From assembly GCF_020360975.1 (NCBI RefSeq), contig NW_025408669.1, positions 3,224,001 through 3,288,000 of the forward strand: 64,000 bases of DNA, written 5' to 3'. The notes under the pieces are model-generated. The model was not told where the DNA came from and did no database searches. It was given only the letters and a program-made list of their open reading frames with translations. This DNA comes from Hirsutella rhossiliensis (Eukaryota > Ascomycota > Sordariomycetes > Hypocreales > Ophiocordycipitaceae). The first letter of the stretch is position 1; the number at the start of each line of letters is the position of its first letter. Shown piece after piece: positions 47,361 through 58,926 of this stretch. The position numbers and the translations under genes were made by a program.

Positions 47361-47569
47361 CTCTAAGGCCCTTAAAGGGGGAAATTACTATATAGGAAGA
47401 ACTAAACTAACCTTTCCTTTATCTTTACTTTTATAGCTACCCTTTCCTTAATTAGTTATAAGCGCCTAGGCTTTATAGCTAGCTAGGACTACTAATAAGG
47501 GCTAAGGCCCTTATTAGCTTTACTATAGCCTTAAAGACTATATATAAGTAATAATATAAAAAGAAAAAA
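47361..47569. other. LINE 3' flank, nothing further seen
   Basis: RIPed sequence after the last RNase H-side text; probably the LINE 3' untranslated region. Confidence 0.3.
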
Positions 47570-50500
47570 GACCTCTTTAAGAATACTACTATTTTCTTTA
47601 ATATATTACTATTAAGGAGTAGGAGCTTTATTCTACTTACTTACTATAGTAAAGTTAAAGTAGAAAGCGGTAAAGAGCGCTTTTATATTAAAGATAAGGA
47701 AAGGTTTATAGACTAAGACTAATAAGACGTTTATAAGTAAAAGTAACTACCTTAGTATATTTATAAAGATAGTTAGTACTTAATATTAACGAGCTTTATT
47801 AAATAGCGGGATATTACTTTTAAAAACGCTTAAATAATATATAAGAGCGTTAAAAAGATAAATAGATTTACTAAGAATAATACTTACTAAGAAGAGTATA
47901 TCGTCGATATATATAACTTTCTTAATAAAGCTATTAATAAATAATAAACTATAAGCTTTAGCTTTAGTATAATAATTAAGATCTTAATAAAAGGTATTAA
48001 GAATATAGTATACCCCTTACCTTACTTATTATTAGTTTATACTAACTATTAAGGGGAACCTATTAAAGATATAAAAGATAGATATATAAAGTACTATAAA
48101 TACCTAAATAATAAAGAGTATTTAATTAAGTTTACCGCTCTTACTTTTAACCTTAGCTACTTTATATATAAATAAAGGTATATAACTAAAGTTATTAACT
48201 TTTTAATAGGACTAAATAAAGGAGGACTTTATTAAAGAGTATTCCTTTAAGATTATAAAGAAGGAAACTTAGTTGTTTTTAATACTTAGAAAGAGAGATA
48301 GTATACTAAGCTTTATATATTCTTATAAGTATAGTAGTAGTTTCTTTATATCCTTTAAGTTCCTTATACCTTTATTTATACGCTAGTCCTTCATACCGCT
48401 TAATAAGAAAGGTAGGAATATAGCTACTTAGCCTTAATAATAATTTAATACTAAGTTAAAGGTATAGTTAGGCTATACCTTAAGATAATTAAGTAGTAAT
48501 ACTTAAAGGTTAAAGTAATTCTAAAGTAAAGGTATAAAGTAATATAAAAAGCCCTATAAATAGATAAAATCTTATACTAAGATTAGTATTCTTTTAAGCT
48601 AAATAAGAAAATAAGTATAAAAAGCTATATTAATAGGCTAATATATAGAATCTAAGCTATTAAGGTAAACGAACTTAATTATATATAAGCGATATTATAA
48701 GGTAGCGGAGTTTCTTAGTAGTTTAATAGTAAGGTTAAATAACTATAAAAAATACTATTTAATTAAAGTTTAATAACTTTTAGCAGAGCCTTTCTTATAA
48801 GGATTCCTAGGTATAATCGGATTTATTAATATAAATATATTATCCTAGGAGATTAAAAAGAATATAACCTTTAGAAAGTTTTAAAGGTTATTAACCTCTT
48901 AAATAAGCTTAGTAGATATAAACTTATAAGGAACGGTGTTCCTACTATAAATAAAGCAGCTATAATATACTCTCCCGATTATATAAGCTAATAAGTAGTA
49001 TATTAATTATAGATAAAATCTTATCCTATAAAGTAAGAATCGCTCGTTATTTTATATATTATTATATATTAAACGGGTTGCCGGTTATCGTATAATCGGG
49101 AATCGAAGGAACAGAGCTAGCTTAGAATGCTAGCTAAGACCTCTTAAAAACACCGGCACGACCAACCTCCTTTAAACACGAATATTAGTAGAACTAAGAT
49201 ACTTTTAGATTTACTCGAGGTATCACGGAATTCCCTAGTCTTAGGGCTATACGGCAGCCTAAATCTAGTCCTAAAAGGTTCTTCCGTTTAGCTATAATTA
49301 TCTATATAAGATAGTATGTCCGCTAGTAGATAGATAGAGAATTATTAACTTTAATACCTCTTCTATATACTAATATACTACTAATAAATTCCGTTAAGAA
49401 TCCTACCTTATACTCCTTCTTCCCCTCTATTACGTAGTCTTACGTAATTCCTTAATTTCCTAAAATTCCGCTTTTGCTTATATACCTTTAGAAAACTACT
49501 ACGTTAAAAATATATAAAACTAGCTTATATAATAAGGAGAGCGAGAAAAGAGCTATTTATACTAGCTACCTTTATAAAGTAACTTAACGCGATCGCTTAA
49601 GCTATACGCGGTTTCTTTATAAAACTCCTCCTTAAAAAGACCCCTAACTATTTAATTACGTTAATAGGAATTAAAAATAAGCTTAGACCTTTATTACCTT
49701 AAGCGTTAATTAAATTAAGCTCCTTATTTAAACTAAGTAGCTTTTCCCTAAGTAACTTTAAGATAGGATCCTTACCTTAGAGTCTATAAAGGAGAGAGCT
49801 AAGCGCTCTTATTAGTTCTTTTATTTATATAAGAATAATGCCTTTATTCTCCCTTTTAAATATATAGCTAATTAAGCTTACTCCTTACTTACTATTAACG
49901 ACTCCTTTAAACGTATAAAGAAGTAAAAGACTTATAACTATACCCCTACTAATAACTTAATAAGAAGCTTATAAGGAAGAAAGGTAAATAGCGCGGCTAT
50001 TAACTTACCTTAAGACTTTAAAATTACTAGGTGCTTAGTTAATTACCTTAAGGTTAAAAACTTTAGTAATACTTATAGCGCGCTTTATTACTCCTTAATA
50101 ACAAAGTATAGTAATAGCTTCTTTAGCTATAGTCCTTATAAGGTTTATACTAAGCTTTAAACCTACTTAGGTTAAAGGAGTTAAAAACTTAGGAATATAT
50201 TAAAACTACTATTAAGATATTAATAACTATAACTCTAAATATTTATATAAGACTACTAGCGACGCGATAATAATTAGTCTATAAGACTTTATAGCTTATT
50301 TAATCTAGCTATACTTAAAGCTATAAACTAATAAAGACGCTAATTACTTTATTTCCTTAACGCCCTTAAGAATAATAAGCGCGAATACTTAAGAGCGTAT
50401 ATAAAGGATAGTAGATAATTATTTAAAAAAGGAAGTATATAAGTAAAGATAGGAAAGAGCTAAATAAGTAGCTTATAAGTAAAAGGAAGAATAAATAATA

Positions 50501-51209
50501 TAAAGGGAAGGGATTATAATAAAAGAGAAAAGTTCTATTAATAGTTTATTTACTTACTTATATACTTAAGATAAGAGCCTTTACTTATTATTATCGCGCT
50601 TTTTCTATTAGTATCTTAAGTTAGAAAGTCGCTAGGAAGGAGTTTAATAGGTAAGATTATACCCCTATAAATATTAGCCTATTAAAGGGATAAGACCTTT
50701 AGCGCTTTCTATTTACCTTCCCCTTAAGTATACTTAAAAGCTTTATAAAAGCTTAGGTTATTTAATTAGATATCTTCCTTAATTATATTTAATTTAAATA
50801 TTTATTTTTCCCCTTTAAAGTAAAAGCTATTAGTTACGCGATATTAATAGAGATAAAGAGGTATAAAGTAAAGAAATCTCTAAGACTTATATTAATAACC
50901 TAAGACCCTTAGAGCTATATATAAGACTAATAATTAAATAATTACGCGGTTAATTACTTTATTAATCCTTAGCTATATACTATATATACTTTAAGTATAT
51001 ACCCTTATCCTTATTAAAATATATAAACGCGTATTTAGTAGTAGTAAGCGTAGTATATAGTTAGATCTTATATAGCTTATTATTATAATATAATAAAGGG
51101 TACTTATAGTAAGACCCTTTACTTACCTTATAATAATACTTAAAAGAAAACCCTCCTTTCTTTTATAGCTAGTCTACCCTTATATAAGGTCGCGGTTATA
51201 ATATATAAG
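47570..51209 (+). pseudogene. Long RIP-broken reading frame of unknown family, split by a solo LTR
   Basis: On the plus strand the text from about 47640 to 48920 is unusually protein-like: between RIP-type stops (TAA/TAG, from CAA/CAG) it shows long runs such as NRFTKNNTY, QEEYIVDIYNFLNKAIN and GEPIKDIKDRYIKYYKYLNN. After the 568-bp solo LTR and one AAACT copy (48925-49497) are set aside, the same frame continues (KYIKLAYIIRRARKEL, then FIKLLLKKTPNYLITLIGI). TGA stops and frame changes appear few in the first 2.5 kb by eye. I recognise no catalytic motif of the common transposon classes. It may be the coding region of an unnamed element or of an accessory gene that was duplicated and RIPed. 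Boundaries are approximate. Confidence 0.4.
48925..49492 (+). mobile_element. Solo LTR of the copia-C family (568 bp), second copy
   Basis: Begins TATAAGGAACGG and ends ATACCTTTAGA; flanked by AAACT at 48920-48924 and 49493-49497. Same length as the copy at 16792-17359. Confidence 0.9.
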
Positions 51210-51214
51210 AAACT

Positions 51215-51691
51215 TCTTATAAAGAGAGATATAAGAAGTATATATAAAATATATAAAGGTAAAATTAAAAGTAAGGGGTTAAATAGGTAAGGTAGAGATA
51301 TTTAATTCTTATAGGGGTAGTAATTATAGTATAAGAGTAATTATTATATTACCTTAATTCTCTTTCTTTCCTTTATTTAACGCCCCTCTTTATATCTATT
51401 TAGTATCTTAATTAATAAAGATTATCTTACTTAAAGAAGCTATTAATATCCTTTTAATAACCGAGCTTTTTACTAGTTTTTCTCTTCCTTTCTAGCTATT
51501 ACTAGTATATCTATCTTATCTCTCGCTACCTCTATAAGAAGCTATCGCTACTTCTACTTCCCTTTATACCCCTACCCTCCTTTCTATACCTCTTTTTAGC
51601 TCCTTCTTTAAAACCTATTTTTTAGCTTCCTAGGTCCCTCGTACTATAGGATATCTTTAAGAACTATAAAATTAAGCTATACTTTATAATA
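51215..51691 (-). repeat. copia-D 3' LTR (477 bp)
   Basis: Partner of 57076-57552; more heavily mutated (AGGTAAGGTAGAGAT where the other has AGGTAGGGCAGAGAT). Confidence 0.9.
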
Positions 51692-51699
51692 TACTACCC

Positions 51700-54600
51700 C
51701 CTTAGCTATAGCCTGCCCTTATAGAAAGGGTAAAGCTAAATACTTAAGCTAGTAAGCGTATAGAAGAGGTCTTAGTCTATACTTATCCCTTACTTAAGAA
51801 ATCCGGGTTTTAGCCTTAGGCTCTTTTAGACCTACTTTAGGAAAAGGGGCCTAAGAAGGATATTAAGTCCTATAAGAAAGGGGGGCTTCTCTAAGGATAA
51901 ATCCTTAAAAAGGGGCCTTTAAGAAGAATAAGTCCTAATTAAGCTATAGGCCCTCTTTTAAGATAAGTCCTTATTCCTCTCTTTAGCTATAAATATTACC
52001 TTCTTATTTATACTATTAGCTCCTCTTATAGACTCTTAAGGCGGGCCTCTAAGGATAGCTTCTTATAAACGTTTTCTAGCCTAATTTACTATAAAAAGAT
52101 AGCTAGCTTTTACTTTAGTAAGGGCTTTATAAGACCGTCTACTTTTATTAATACTATTAGAACTTAATAGATAGAAATAAGTCCCCTTTAAACCTCTTAG
52201 TATAACTAATACTAGTAGATATTAATATATTATAGCTAGGTTAATAGCTTACTATTTTCCTTTATAAGAATTCGTATAGTCTATATATTATTATATTCTA
52301 TAGCTAATAGGGACGGAATTTATAGTAGTAAAGATATTAATAGCTAACTAAGGAAAATTGCTTTTTTAATACTTTTAAAAGAGCTAGTAGCTTTACCTCT
52401 ATATTATAAGTTATAACGGTAGCTTACTTTAAAGCTCTCTAAGTAATAGTTCCTCTAAAAAGGGATATAATATACCCTTATAAGCTCTTTCTATTTAATA
52501 AAATATCTATAAAGGACGAATCGCTCGAATAAAGGAAGATTTCGGTAGCTAGTTTCCTTCTTTACCTTCCTAAGCGTAGACTATATAATCTCGTTAAATA
52601 GAAATAAAGGATAGCTCGGTCTATTACTTTTTAGTGCTTAGGGCTAGGATTCTAGTTATACTTAGCTAGCTAGGAGACTATAAAAGAGATATCCGGTTTA
52701 GTAGAAATAGCTTAAAAAAAAAGTAAAGAGCTTACCTTTTATTAATATTAGTGTTTCTCTTACTCCTTAGCTTAAAAGGATAGATTAAGTAAAAGCTTTT
52801 CGTTTAATATAAGTATAGAGGGAAGCTTCTTATCGAGGGAATTAAGGAGGAATTTATAAGCGACCTTATTAATATAGGCGTCCTAGGTAAGCTAGATAGT
52901 TTATTAGGACCTATTTTAAAGGATTTAAATCCCTAGGAACTACTTTAGCTCCCTTAGCTTAGTTATCTTATACCTTTATTATAGGCCTTATATAGCCTCC
53001 CTAGTAGTTACTTCTTCCTCTTTTAAGTAGGCCTAGATAATATTATCGATATAGAAGAAGACTATAATTTTACCCTTTTATATTATATATAGTTCCTAAG
53101 GGACTTTCTTAAAGCCTAGGGCTTTAAGGGAACCGGTTAAATACTATTACTAAAGAAAGGGTTATCTTTATAGTCTATATAAAGCTTTCCTAAGCTATAG
53201 AACCTTTCCTAGTTATTAGAAACTAAGAGAAAGTCGTATATAAATAACTTCTTTTTCCTTAAGGGGGTAGTTAACTAAGGCGTTAACTATATCTATCTAA
53301 TCGAGCTCGAGGTTAAATTCTACTACTATAGCTATAAGGGTCTAAAAAGATATCCCTATTAAGGTAGTTACCTTAGTAGGTAGATCCCCTTTTTCCTATT
53401 AATTCCTATAGATAACTAGCTAGGCCTTATACTTTTAAAGGAAGCTATATTTATTAGTCTTATAGATAAAGACCTACTTATAGCTAAGGACTTATTTTCC
53501 TCTTACTTTTTTCTTAAGGACCTCTTTAAAAGACCCTATCTCTTTATATAAGGCTAGGTAGTCTTTCTAGGCTTAGAAAAACTAGTCTTTAAAGGGGTGT
53601 TTTTCTAGCTACTTTTAGTTTACTAGTAGGTCTAGGAGGTCTCTTTTATATACCTTCCTTACTAATAGCTATAGCTTAAAGAGCTAGCTTACTATAAATA
53701 CTCTATAGGAACCGTCTTCTATAGGCGTTAGATAGAAGTCGGAAAAACAATCGAAATAAGCGAGAGGTTAGTCTTCTTTAGTAACTATATTAGGCCCTAT
53801 ACCTTCCTTTACTTCTCGAAGTAAGGATAAAAAGGCAGCTAGGTAATCCTTTAAGAGAGGTACCTTTCCTACCCCCTTAGGGGTTAAGATAAGAAGACTA
53901 ATAGAAAAAGCTACTTTTAGATCTTACTCTTATTTTATAAGAGGAGGTATAGGAAGGTAAGCGTATTCTAGCTCTACCGCTTTCTTATAGTCTCCTTCTT
54001 TATTTAGATTATCTAATTTAGTAGCTTCTTCTTTTTTAAAGTCGGCGTTATCCTTAACTACTTCGACGTTAGTTTCTTCTTTCGTTTTCTTATCTAAGGC
54101 CTCTTCTTATAACTATTAAGAAGGGGGGATTTAGATCTTCTAAATTAGCTAACGTTATAAGAGTAAGAGAGGCTATTAATCTCTCTTTCTATCGAAGAAG
54201 CTAGATTCGTTAAAAATTATATCCTTAGTCGAAATAACCTTTTATAAAAGAGGAATCTAGATCTAAAAGATATTTATAGAATTATAACTAACGAGGTAAC
54301 TAATAAAGGCTCTAGGATTAAGCTTGCTTTTCTTCTTCCTTTTTAGCTAAATATCGGCAGTTATAATATATACCTTATAGCTATAGGTATAAAGGTAGGC
54401 TAGCGAGGCCCTCTTTTTTATAAAGAGCTTAAGGGGGGATTTTTAGTTTATTCCTTAGTTTAGTTTCCTAAGGTCCTTAGGGTCCTTAAGGGTCTAGTTC
54501 TAAAAGTAATAAGCGGTCTTAATAACTTCCCTCTAAAGGTTATAGGGAAGCCTTATAGTAAGTCTTATCGTATAGGCCCTTTTTATTATAGTACCCCTTA

Positions 54601-57000
54601 ATCTTTTTACTCCTTTATTCTAAGCCTAGGTATTCGGTGCTAACGGGAGGGGTAAAATACCCCTTTTTCGAAGCTAATTTAAGATATCCTTTATAAATAG
54701 CTCTTTATTAGACCGTATCTTCTTTACCTTATAGCTAAAGTAGGATTTTATCTAGTTAATAAAGTCTTAAAGGGCAAACTAGTTATACTTACTTAGGTAG
54801 GTCCGTAAGAAATAAGGGAAAACCATCCCTAAAAAAGCGTCTATAAAAAATATTACCCTAATAAAGCTTTCTTAATCCCTAGAGATATCGGTCTAGTCGA
54901 CCTAAATTTCCTTATATAGCTAGTCCGGCCGTAAAAGGGTTCGTCTAGAAATTCGTCTCTTAGTCTTTCCTTAGCTATAGTATTTATATTAGACGGTCTT
55001 TAAGCCCCTTATTCGTACGCCTTATTATTTGCCTAGCTTATATAAAGCTAGGGGGCCTAGGTAACTTAGTCGTACGTGCTAAAGAAGACCGCCTCCTTAG
55101 GCTGCTAAAAGAGGGTCTTTTAAACCTACCTTCCTTTAAGTAGGGAAAGCTAACTTTTTAAGAGATTCCTTCCTAAGGATAGGTTAGAATTTAAGAATAA
55201 ATTAACCGAATTTCTCCTCGATAAGCTTAACAGTCTAATTCCTCTATACTAGCCTTATAGGCTTAAACGTTATATCTTAAAAGATTCCTTCCTTTTAAAA
55301 AAGGCGGAAGGAAATTAAGCTCGTTAAAAATTAAGGGTAAAAAGCTACCCTTTTTTATTAAAGAATTTATATAGACCTATTAAGTAATTTTATTATAAAA
55401 TTCACCCTTCTATACCCCTCTATCTATATAGTTAATTCTCCGGTAATAAGGTATTCCCTTTATACTTTCTTAAAGGAACGGAATCGTAAGAGTATATTAT
55501 AGATATTAAGGGAAGTACCGGAGTTATAGATAACTAATTTTCGTAGGGGATAGTTAGAGGGTCCTAATAGGTAGTCTTACTAATCTATAGGGAAGATAAA
55601 GGCTAGATTTACTATACTAACGATTTTTCCTTAAATTTATAGCTTAAATAAGGGCAGCGGCGTTAGTTACTATTTCTTAGTAACCTAAATCTTATCTATC
55701 TTCTTCTATAACGAGGGGTCCTCCTTAAGAGACTATTATATTATTTCTTATAGCCTCTTTAAAGGGTTAAATCCTTTAGATCGGTTTTCCTAGAATACCT
55801 ACTAGTATTATAATAACCGATTGCCTAGGGATTTATAGGCTAGGCAGCTATTTCGTTTAGTTTTTTATTTCTTCGAGGAATCCTTATCCCGATCTAGAAG
55901 GTCTACTTAAAAACCCCTCCTTTTTACCCCTTATTACTAATTTTAATAAAGAGGTTCGATTTCGACTAGTTCCTTAATTTTTCGACTAACGGACTAAAAG
56001 GTCTATTAAGGGACTAGTCGGGCCGGTCTAACTAACGTGACCGGTGCCGGGCCTAGAGTAAGAGGCGGAGCCGGGACCGGTATAGTAGCTATAGTTAAAG
56101 ACGGCGTTAAGGCTCTCGAGGGAGGAGGAGCTAGTAGGGCAATAGCTATAGTAGTAGCGGGGACCATAGTAATAAGGGCTATAGCAGCTATAGGGGTAGT
56201 AGGTCGAGCTATCTAGGTCGAGTGCTAGCTACGAAGGAATAAGACTACTTACTATTATACTTTAATAGCCTCTTTATTTAGTTCTTAGCTAGCTTCTTAA
56301 AAGATAGTTAAGTAACCGTTACTAATAGTCTTTATTAGTAGAGATATATCTTATAGCTACTAGCCTAAAAGAGCTTTTATTAAGAAGTATTAATTAGCTT
56401 CCTTAAAGATCTCTTCTTACTTAGCTAGCTATAAAGAAGCTAGTAGGTTCCTAGTAGAAAAGGCTCCTAGGTATACTATATAGGTCTTCTTAATATAGTT
56501 AGTTATATATCCCCTTAAGGGAGCTATTAAGGTCTCGAACTTTAAAAGCTACTACTTAAGAGTCTCTTCCTCTTAAAGAGAGATTAGCTTTACGGCACTA
56601 ACGGATTCCGTTATTACTATATAAGTAGTAGTTAGTAGCTTTATCTTATAAAGGTATTTCTTATAGTAACTCTTATAGTTACCTAAGGTAGTAGAAACAG
56701 CTCTTTATTATATAGAGGTTAGCTTAGAGAAGAGGGAAGCTCCTTCTATAAATTCCGTTGCCCTAGGACGAAGAGGGGGCTCGAGAGGGTCCTACTTATT
56801 AAAGAAGACTAAATTATAGATAGTTCTATTTATACGAGCCCGTAGCTCCTTTACCTACTTATCTTAATCTTAGGGCTTTATAAGAATTATCTTATAGACT
56901 ATAAGGGCGGTAAAGGAGTTATTTTTCGATATTATTATAAGGGAAGGGTAGAAAAGTTAGTTAAAAATCAGCTTTTTTAGTAAGAGGGGTAAAAGGAAGC
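51700..57000 (-). pseudogene. copia-D gag-pol, RIP-dead
   Basis: The minus-strand reverse transcriptase box reads VFFYIDNII at about 53030-53062 (YVDD with the second Asp changed to Asn). RNase H-like text lies to the left (52100-52400). An acidic linker and integrase lie to the right (54000-55300), then gag. At about 56030-56240 a GC-rich, less mutated patch encodes, on the minus strand, a Pro/Ala/Thr-rich low-complexity segment. No frame is intact. Confidence 0.7.
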
Positions 57001-57075
57001 TATAAAGGATATAAGAAAGGTGCCTTTTATAGTAGCTAGAAGGTATAGGAAGACTATTCCTCCTAGGCTTATAAC

Positions 57076-57552
57076 TCTCGTAAAGAGAGATATAAGAAGT
57101 ATATATAAAATATATAAAGGTAAAATTAAAAGTAAGGGGTCGGATAGGTAGGGCAGAGATATTTAATTCTTATAAGGGCAGTAATTACGGTATAGGAGTA
57201 ATTATTATATTACCTTAATTCTCCTTCTTTCCTTTATTTAACGCCCCTCTTTATACCCGTCTAGCATCTTAATTAATAAAGAAGATCCTACTTAAAGGAG
57301 CTATTAATATCCTTTTAACTACCGAGCTTTTTACTAGTTTTTCCCCTCCTTTCTAGCCGTTGCTAGTATATCTATCTTATCTCTCGCTACCTCTATAAGA
57401 AGCTATCGCTACTTTTACTTCCCCTTATACCCCTACCCTCCTTTCTATACCTCTTTTTAGCTCCTTCTTTAAAACCTGTTTTTTAGCTTCCTAGGTCCCT
57501 TGTACTATAGGATATCTCCGAGAACTACGAAATTAAGCTACGCTTTATAATA
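57076..57552 (-). repeat. copia-D 5' LTR (477 bp)
   Basis: Keeps more CA/TG/CG than its partner (GGGCAGAGAT, CCGTTGCTAG), showing uneven RIP along one element. Confidence 0.9.
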
Positions 57553-57557
57553 AAACT

Positions 57558-57781
57558 TATACTAGCTATCTTAGGTATCGTTTTAGTTAATTAGAATTAT
57601 ATTAGCTCTATTATAAAGTAACCTTAAAAAGTAACTCCTTTATATATATAAGGTATATAGCGTTAATTAGTAGTATAAGCGTTTTTAGTTAATAGTAAAT
57701 TATATAATTATCCTTAACCTTATCCTATAATAATATCTTCTTAGGCTCTACCTTATTTTTCCGCTATAAAGCTTAGCGGCT
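57558..57781. other. RIPed flank between copia-D and copia-E
   Basis: Short RIPed piece continuing the sequence left of copia-D. It meets un-RIPed copia-E sequence at about 57780. No gene. Confidence 0.5.
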
Positions 57782-57855
57782 CCACCTTAGATAGCAGAAT
57801 CAAGAGTCTTCCAGTCCCTGATCTTTATGCCCACTTGCTCATCCTCCGTGCGATA
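57782..57855 (+). repeat. copia-E truncated 5' LTR (last 74 bp)
   Basis: CCACCTTAGATAGCAG... to CTCCGTGCGATA; identical by eye to 61051-61124. Confidence 0.9.
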
Positions 57856-57856
57856 G

Positions 57857-57869
57857 TTATGAGCCCGGT
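57857..57869 (+). promoter_or_regulatory. Probable half-tRNA(iMet) primer-binding site of copia-E
   Basis: TTATGAGCCCGGT begins 1 bp after the LTR. Its complement ends GGGCTCATAA, the anticodon arm (CAU) of initiator tRNA-Met. Priming by a 5' half of tRNA-iMet cut in the anticodon loop is known for Drosophila copia and yeast Ty5. Assignment rests on the complementarity and position only. Confidence 0.6.
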
Positions 57870-57927
57870 CTGCCACTGACTGGGTATCTTATTCTTGTTC
57901 ACTCCGCTGCGCAGAATAGCTTCCACA

Positions 57928-58926
57928 ATGAGCTCAGCTCTAGATCTTGATGGCTCTTCCAAGGGCACCGTGCTCAACGGCCCTTGCGACTGGAAACAAT
58001 GGATTTCTATCATCAAGAAATTCGCCACGTCCCACAGTCTTTGGGACTTTCTGGACCCTGCCGTCAAGGAGGGTAAGCCGGTTCTTCAGCAGCCAGTTGA
58101 ACCAACATTCCGACAAATCAACCACGAAGCATCTGATCTCGTGGATCTGACCTCGGAGGAATTTCGCCGTCTCGAATTCCTCCACACCCAATACCGCTCG
58201 AAGCTTCAAGGGTATAGGGATCAAGTGAAGGCACTCGCCAGCCTTCAACAACACATCGTCAAGACCATCGGCAACTACTACAGCACCATTGCCGAGGAAC
58301 ACGACGTTGCAAAGCAACTTGCCTTGCTTCAGGCTCGTGTGGCCCCAACCGACTGGGCACTCGAGAGGAAGTTGTTCAGCGTTATCGTTCCACCCTTCAG
58401 TCGCCAAACAGGACCAAGATCGAAGCTTGGGTCACCCAATGGCAGAAAGTCCTCACTGAGGCAAAGCAATTAGGGCTTCCTGATGTCCAGGACCTTCGCC
58501 CTACCCAAGATTTCCTACAGGCTGTTTCGTCCATCAACGCCCCATTCACAGACTATTGGGTCAACAAATGGAAGACGAGGCCGTATTCGGCAAGCCTGAT
58601 TGGAAGACGGACTTCCGGACGGCATTAAGATCAGTGAGATCTTTGAACGAGCTCACCGAATCAAGGCCGCCAACAACAGCAAAGGATCATTCGGAGCTGC
58701 CTTCCAAGGCAAGGGAGAGAAATCGGAGAGGAAAGAGGACAAGCCTAAGTGGTCTTCAAGCAAGAACGCTGATGGTGTTCCTATGTGTGTCTGCGGAGAA
58801 TATCACCGCTTCGTAGATTGCTTCTATCTCATCAAATCAGCTCGGCCTGATGGCTGGACTCCTGATCAGAAGGTTGAGAAGAAGATCAAGAAATCCTCGA
58901 CTCCAATCCATGGGCAAAGAAGATGA
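57928..58926 (+). pseudogene. copia-E gag with zinc motif
   Basis: Starts at the ATG at 57928 (MSSALDLDGSSKGTVLNGPC), the better start than the upstream 57895 ATG. It has a capsid-like helical segment (DWKQWISIIKKFATSHSLWD; FRRLEFLHTQYRSKLQGYRD). A frameshift near 58370 moves the text to another frame (KIEAWVTQWQKVLTEAKQLG), then back into the ORF 58600-58926, which holds a short Cys-rich motif CVCGEYHRFVDCFYL, likely the zinc knuckle. Gag forms the cytoplasmic particle. The copy is damaged, not RIPed. Confidence 0.75.

Larger units (their letters stand above)
51215..57552 (-). mobile_element. copia-D: RIPed Ty1/copia element, 6338 bp
   Basis: Two LTRs of 477 bp (51215-51691 and 57076-57552) carry the same landmarks, with differences almost all C/T or G/A. 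The target duplication AAACT is exact at 51210-51214 and 57553-57557. LTR edges read TCTTATAAAG / TCTCGTAAAG and CTTTATAATA, not obviously TG...CA even after allowing for RIP. Minus-strand reverse transcriptase with a YVDD-type box places RT left of integrase and gag, i.e. Ty1/copia on the minus strand. It inserted into the end of the unknown frame at 47570-51209. Confidence 0.9.
16770..57780. other. 41-kb RIP-saturated block
   Basis: Across this whole interval CA and TG are almost missing, TA is everywhere, and CG is still present. That is the RIP pattern, and it differs from methyl-CpG decay, where CG would be lost. Because ATG contains TG, start codons vanish too, and in-frame TAA/TAG replace Gln codons (CAA/CAG). 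Only a few ATG-started frames survive. Such blocks are usually H3K9-methylated, DNA-methylated heterochromatin in fungi (family knowledge, not visible here). Sub-elements are annotated separately. Confidence 0.9.
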
